DNA from: Balanoglossus misakiensis
Taxonomy: Eukaryota > Hemichordata
NCBI GenBank assembly: GCA_040954595.2
Contig: CM082577.2
Coordinates: forward strand, 3,844,001-3,908,000
Length of the DNA stretch: 64,000 nt
Reading direction: 5' to 3'
The notes below the pieces were generated by a model. The model did not search any database. It was not told the DNA's origin and saw only the letters and a list, made by a program, of their open reading frames with translations. A program made the position numbers and the translations under genes. Shown one piece after another: positions 60,343-64,000 of the stretch. Position 1 is the first letter of the stretch. Each line of letters begins with the position of its first letter.

Positions 60343-60750
60343 ATGGTTGACTTCATGTCACGTTTACTGAACAGTCGCTTTTCATCAATACCCATTCTCC
60401 TCCTCTTCCTCGGCACGTTATGTTTTGCCATGACGACAAAAGACAACGTGAAAATCGGACTGGTGTATTCCCAGCACAGGGCTGAATCACCCGTCGAACT
60501 CACATCTCGGATACAGAGGGGGACAACGGAGATCTTGATAGATGTCCAGCCGCTACACCTCACAACGACCAACCCGTTCGAGAGTATAGAATACATGCAG
60601 CGGACGATATGCGCCAACGGTTTCGCCGGCCTCATCTACGCGGGAAACGGCGGGAGGCTGGAAAACATCCCCGAAGCCTCATTCGTCGCCTGGACCGCCG
60701 AAAACCTCAAAATACCAACCGTGTCCGTCACATCACCCGTAACATTTCAG
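60343..60750 (+). CDS. Gene 2 exon 1: tandem NMDA-receptor-like paralogue, signal peptide and start of amino-terminal domain
   Basis: The exon encodes residues 1-136. The ATG at 60343 has A at -3 and G at +4, and an in-frame TAG lies 18 nt upstream (60325). Residues 1-29 form a signal peptide with core SIPILLLFLGTLCFA. NVKIGLVYS corresponds to the first strand of the amino-terminal domain (gene 1: SVRLGAVL). RTICANGFAGLIYAGN and LKIPTVSV match gene 1 segments RTICGEML and HLPVISL in order and spacing. The exon ends in phase 0 at a GTGAGC donor, the same phase and domain position as gene 1 exon 1. The exon is GC-rich relative to its surroundings. Only the amino-terminal part is in the window, so its GluN class is undetermined. 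Confidence 0.8.
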
Positions 60751-63654
60751 GTGAGCCTCAAGCAATTTTATGCATGGTTGGATAAAAACTGCGCAACGGG
60801 ACTGAGAAATTAAATTGCAGAGTCTGTCATGCAAATGATTAGTCTTCCTGTTATGATCATGAATTAAGCTAATCACTTAATTAAAAGTCTCCGTCCCCTT
60901 GCACACATGTGTGCATGCGTGCTTGTGCACAAACAGACAGACCTGTTTTATTTCACTGGAGGCCCACTGCAGATGAAATAGAGACAGACAGTCACGAATA
61001 CTGGCGACAACATTTAAATTACGAGTTATGGCTGGCGGAAGATTAATTTACGTTAAATTATGATACTATAAATACTCATTACTCATATTTTTTTTCACGT
61101 GGGGTTTATCAAGTTTCAAATTCAGTAGTACATGTTTATCAATTGGCAATTCGTGTTTATGCTACATGTAGTAAAAAGAATTGGATTTCTCCAAAATAAT
61201 TTTATCACTCGATAATTCAATGAAAAGGCTGCTTCTACATTTTCTCTTGAGCTATTGCTGACATACCAGAGCCGATTGCAGGTATGGGACCGCCGGCCAA
61301 TAGACCATTTTCCGAACTCCGCGAGATCTCGTGTGGCTAGGCAGTTTCTATGGGAGGACATTCTCATGAGCGGAAAATCGCCTATTAATCATTACCTCAA
61401 CTAGCAGGCTCACTTTAGTGCACTTGTGGTTAAGGGATCATATGGATATAAACAGAAGCAGAAACATGTATTACGTACACTCCTGTAATTTATTAGTCTT
61501 GTTTGAATTACATTTATAGAGCCACGGCGTAGAGGTCCTTGTGACATTGCCCACGAGGCCATAATTCTTGCAGGCAGTGGAGTGAATGGAGTGTAAACGT
61601 GTTTATACACAGAGGCCTGGAATCGAAATCAATTTAGATATGTGCTAATGTCTATTTTACATATTAATCGGTTATTGAAAGTATTTACACACATTTCAGG
61701 GTAGGGCACGCCATATTCATGAATTTTCTTTGTTGACAATTAATTTTCCCAATTTATTATTAAGCTGGTAATTATATACATGTATTGCACATCTCTTGAA
61801 AATTGCAAGAATAGTGTATGTCCATATGCTGATATAAAGTCAGCTAGTTTACCACATGCACAGTGCTGTGCAAACCAAGTTCGCATTAAAGCCACAACAG
61901 TATAGTAGACAGATTTATAGACTTGCAAGATGGAAAAACTATGTTGATCACAGTAACATGGTCAACAGCAGAGGCAAATACAAACAACAAATCTGCACTG
62001 CACTGACAACCGAAGTACACAGAACCTTTAGTCAAATCCGCGAAAGAAAGATGATCGTGTATATATGGACCTCTGGCCAAAAGACCAAGAGGCTAGTTGA
62101 GGTGTTTTATGTGACTTCTAATCAAGATATTTGCGTGGCAACTGATTCAGTTTCTCATCGAATTGAAGAAACAATCGTGAAAAGCGCAATTGAGAAACAA
62201 GAGATGACTGTAGAGCTAAGCTACGTGACATATTCGTGAGGCATCTAGCTTTACAGTATGCGTATGATGCATCTATAGGACCCATACCAATCATATTCAA
62301 CGGGTGACTTTGCACTGGAGGGGAGATCACAAGCTAATCCGTGACTCGATCCTGGTGTCAATCCATCACTGATTCCGACAGCTGCATATCCTTTTGGCCT
62401 AATCGTTTAAAAATCCAGTTATTTATAGTTGAACACCCAAGAATTACTATCTTTGTTATCCAATCTTCGCACGCACTCGAGGTAACTGTGTTTACTTTCA
62501 AGAAGAGTTGCTGTAACTTGGATATGTTGTCATGATTTTCTGATTTACGTCGATGGTAATCCTTCAAATCTCACATCTCACATATTTTGTGTGTGTGACA
62601 CTCCTGTTCATTTTGCAATTTTTTCGCTTAATACAAAAATGAATATATCGAGCACAGATACATAGGACTTATTACTTACACTAAATTAAAACAGTTGTCC
62701 TATGATTTATGCCACTCTATGCAAAAAGCAAATGTCACTCAATCGTAGAAATTGATTACTCGGATACGATAATTCCTCGTAATTATAACTCACAAAGCCT
62801 TAATTGAAATAATCACCAGTTTCAAAATCTCATCTTTCGCTCATAAATGCTTGAAACCCATTATTACTTTTATCGCACCTGTGTCGGTCGATCTAACGGA
62901 CCATCAAAAATCCATTATAGCGCAGCTGAGACGATGGAATGTCATAACGCAATGCTCACTGACAGTAATTGCACAATATCTAAATGAAAATCACACGTCA
63001 AAGATATTTATTCTCCATCGACTTGAATGCCACACCAAATGAGTCTTAATTAATTCCCAGAAGACAAAAAGGTTGGGGAAAAATTTCGAACTTATCAATT
63101 TTAGTTGGTTTAATATAGACGTGAGAAATTGGCAATCAATGACGTGAATTTACAGTCAGTTCGATGCTACTGTATTATAAATCCTGATGGAAGTCCCAAA
63201 TCGTTGCCCATAATTTGCTGAAGTAAGCTTCTAAGTCAGTTTTTCTTTCAATTTCATACAAAACTAAGGGGTCCATACATGTGCAATTGCCTGATATTTT
63301 CTTACTTTGTCTGATATCCGTATACATTTCATTAAACTCGACAGAGCAGATTACCCAGCCAAGCCATGGGAACGATTTAGATTTAATTCAATTTCTGGCG
63401 AATTAAGCAACTATATTGTTACATTAAGGCAATATAAGGCCACCGGTATCTATCGGCCTATCTCCTCAGGATTCCAATTTACCTTAAACAAACATGGAGA
63501 GCCAAGTTCCTGATAATATAAGCTTATCACGAGGGAATTTGCACTTTACAGGTTAAATTCATTTTTAGATTCACATTTTAACATTTTATATGGGCGGGAC
63601 ACCTACTATAAAACTCACTATACGTTTTTCTCTCTCTCTCTTTTCTTCCTTCAG
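60751..63654 (+). other. Gene 2 intron 1 (2.9 kb)
   Basis: A phase 0 intron with donor GTGAGC and an acceptor preceded by a 30-bp pyrimidine tract. It is much shorter than the 9.1 kb equivalent in gene 1. A 127-codon frame at 61856-62239 lacks motifs and is considered chance. Confidence 0.8.
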
Positions 63655-64000
63655 AATCCAAAGTCAATAGCAGATATTTCACACTTACAAGCATCCTTAG
63701 AAGATACATGCAAAGTAATGCTTAAATTTCTGGAACACTTCGGATGGCGATACGCCACGCTTATTATTGGCACTGATCCTATTTCTTTGGAGTTCGCAAT
63801 TGCCATGAAATATGTCATTCAAACTGAATTCAATTTAACAAAAGTTGTTGTGGACTCTGTAGACTTTCACACAGACATAGACAGCCATGTTGCCAGCCTG
63901 TACAATGGAGACAGCGCTATTTTCCTGGTGTACACGAACTTCGTCAACGCCAAACTACTCTTCCAAGCGGCGGAGAAACACAAACTTCTCGGAGAAGGAT
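63655..64000 (+). CDS. Gene 2 exon 2, partial: amino-terminal domain, cut by the window edge
   Basis: A long pyrimidine tract (TCTCTCTCTCTTTTCTTCCTTCAG) precedes the exon, which starts in phase 0 with NPKSIADISHL. The frame is open to the last base (residues 137-251). ISHLQASLEDTCKVMLKFL then GW at 166-167 aligns with the gene 1 segment containing HLGAS, D-x-CK, ML, FL and GW. YNGDSAIFLVYTNF then AKLLFQAAEKHKLLGEG matches the lobe 2 strand and helix (gene 1: CTIILLFCSESEAQEIM). The usual length is about 740 nt (gene 1 exon 2 has 744), so roughly half is missing because the window ends. Confidence 0.85.

Noticed and set aside
61856-62239. 127-codon + strand frame in gene 2 intron 1
   Set aside because: Longest frame outside the receptor exons, but starts at a non-ATG codon and has no motif; a gene on this strand inside the intron would need independent evidence.
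1-64000. tRNA, rRNA, CRISPR, IS elements, bacterial operons
   Set aside because: No supporting signature was found by eye; the gene structure is plainly eukaryotic. A tRNA scan was not possible here.

Overview
The window reads as nuclear DNA of an animal, most likely a marine invertebrate. It is AT-rich, with sparse coding exons separated by long introns with GT-AG borders, many simple repeats (ATGT, GT, CT, GAT, TATC), and recurrent short palindromes of the TACATGTA type. Nothing bacterial, viral or plasmid-like was seen. The taxon cannot be fixed from sequence alone. An invertebrate deuterostome such as a hemichordate, amphioxus or echinoderm is plausible, and a lophotrochozoan is not excluded.

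The only confidently coding content is two NMDA-type ionotropic glutamate receptor genes in tandem on the + strand. Gene 1 (27305-53391) is complete: 11 coding exons whose lengths sum to 3060 nt, an open frame of 1019 residues plus stop. It has, in order, a signal peptide, a bilobed amino-terminal domain, S1, M1, the re-entrant pore loop M2, M3, S2, M4 and a short cytoplasmic tail. Its pore and M4 look like GluN2 (two Asn at the selectivity filter, and a GVFY/EHLF pattern in M4). Some ligand-pocket positions look like glycine-binding GluN1/GluN3 (Phe516, Val718), and one normally conserved Thr is Leu. The tail is only about 150 residues yet ends in ESSV, preceded by EKL, which recalls the YEKL...ESDV end of vertebrate GluN2B. 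Gene 2 starts 7 kb downstream (60343) and runs off the right edge. Only its signal peptide and part of its amino-terminal domain are visible. Its first intron has the same phase and position as that of gene 1, as expected from tandem duplication.

Layout: 1-27240 is upstream DNA with no recognisable gene, some simple repeats, a CCAAT/E-box-rich patch near 14.0-14.7 kb and a degenerate dispersed-repeat candidate near 23.9-24.2 kb. 27241-27304 is the gene 1 leader with an overlapping upstream ORF. 27305-53391 is gene 1, whose first three introns are long (9.1, 3.1 and 7.9 kb) and whose remaining seven are short (0.14-1.04 kb). Intron 1 carries a possible antisense small membrane-protein ORF (32955-33167). 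53392-60342 is the intergenic region with three microsatellites. 60343-64000 is gene 2.

If both genes are expressed, the products would be subunits or subunit partners of a tetrameric cation channel at the plasma membrane. Gene 1 would supply a GluN2-like pore with an atypical agonist site and a PDZ-binding C-terminus. All comparisons with known receptors are from memory of family motifs and were not computed.
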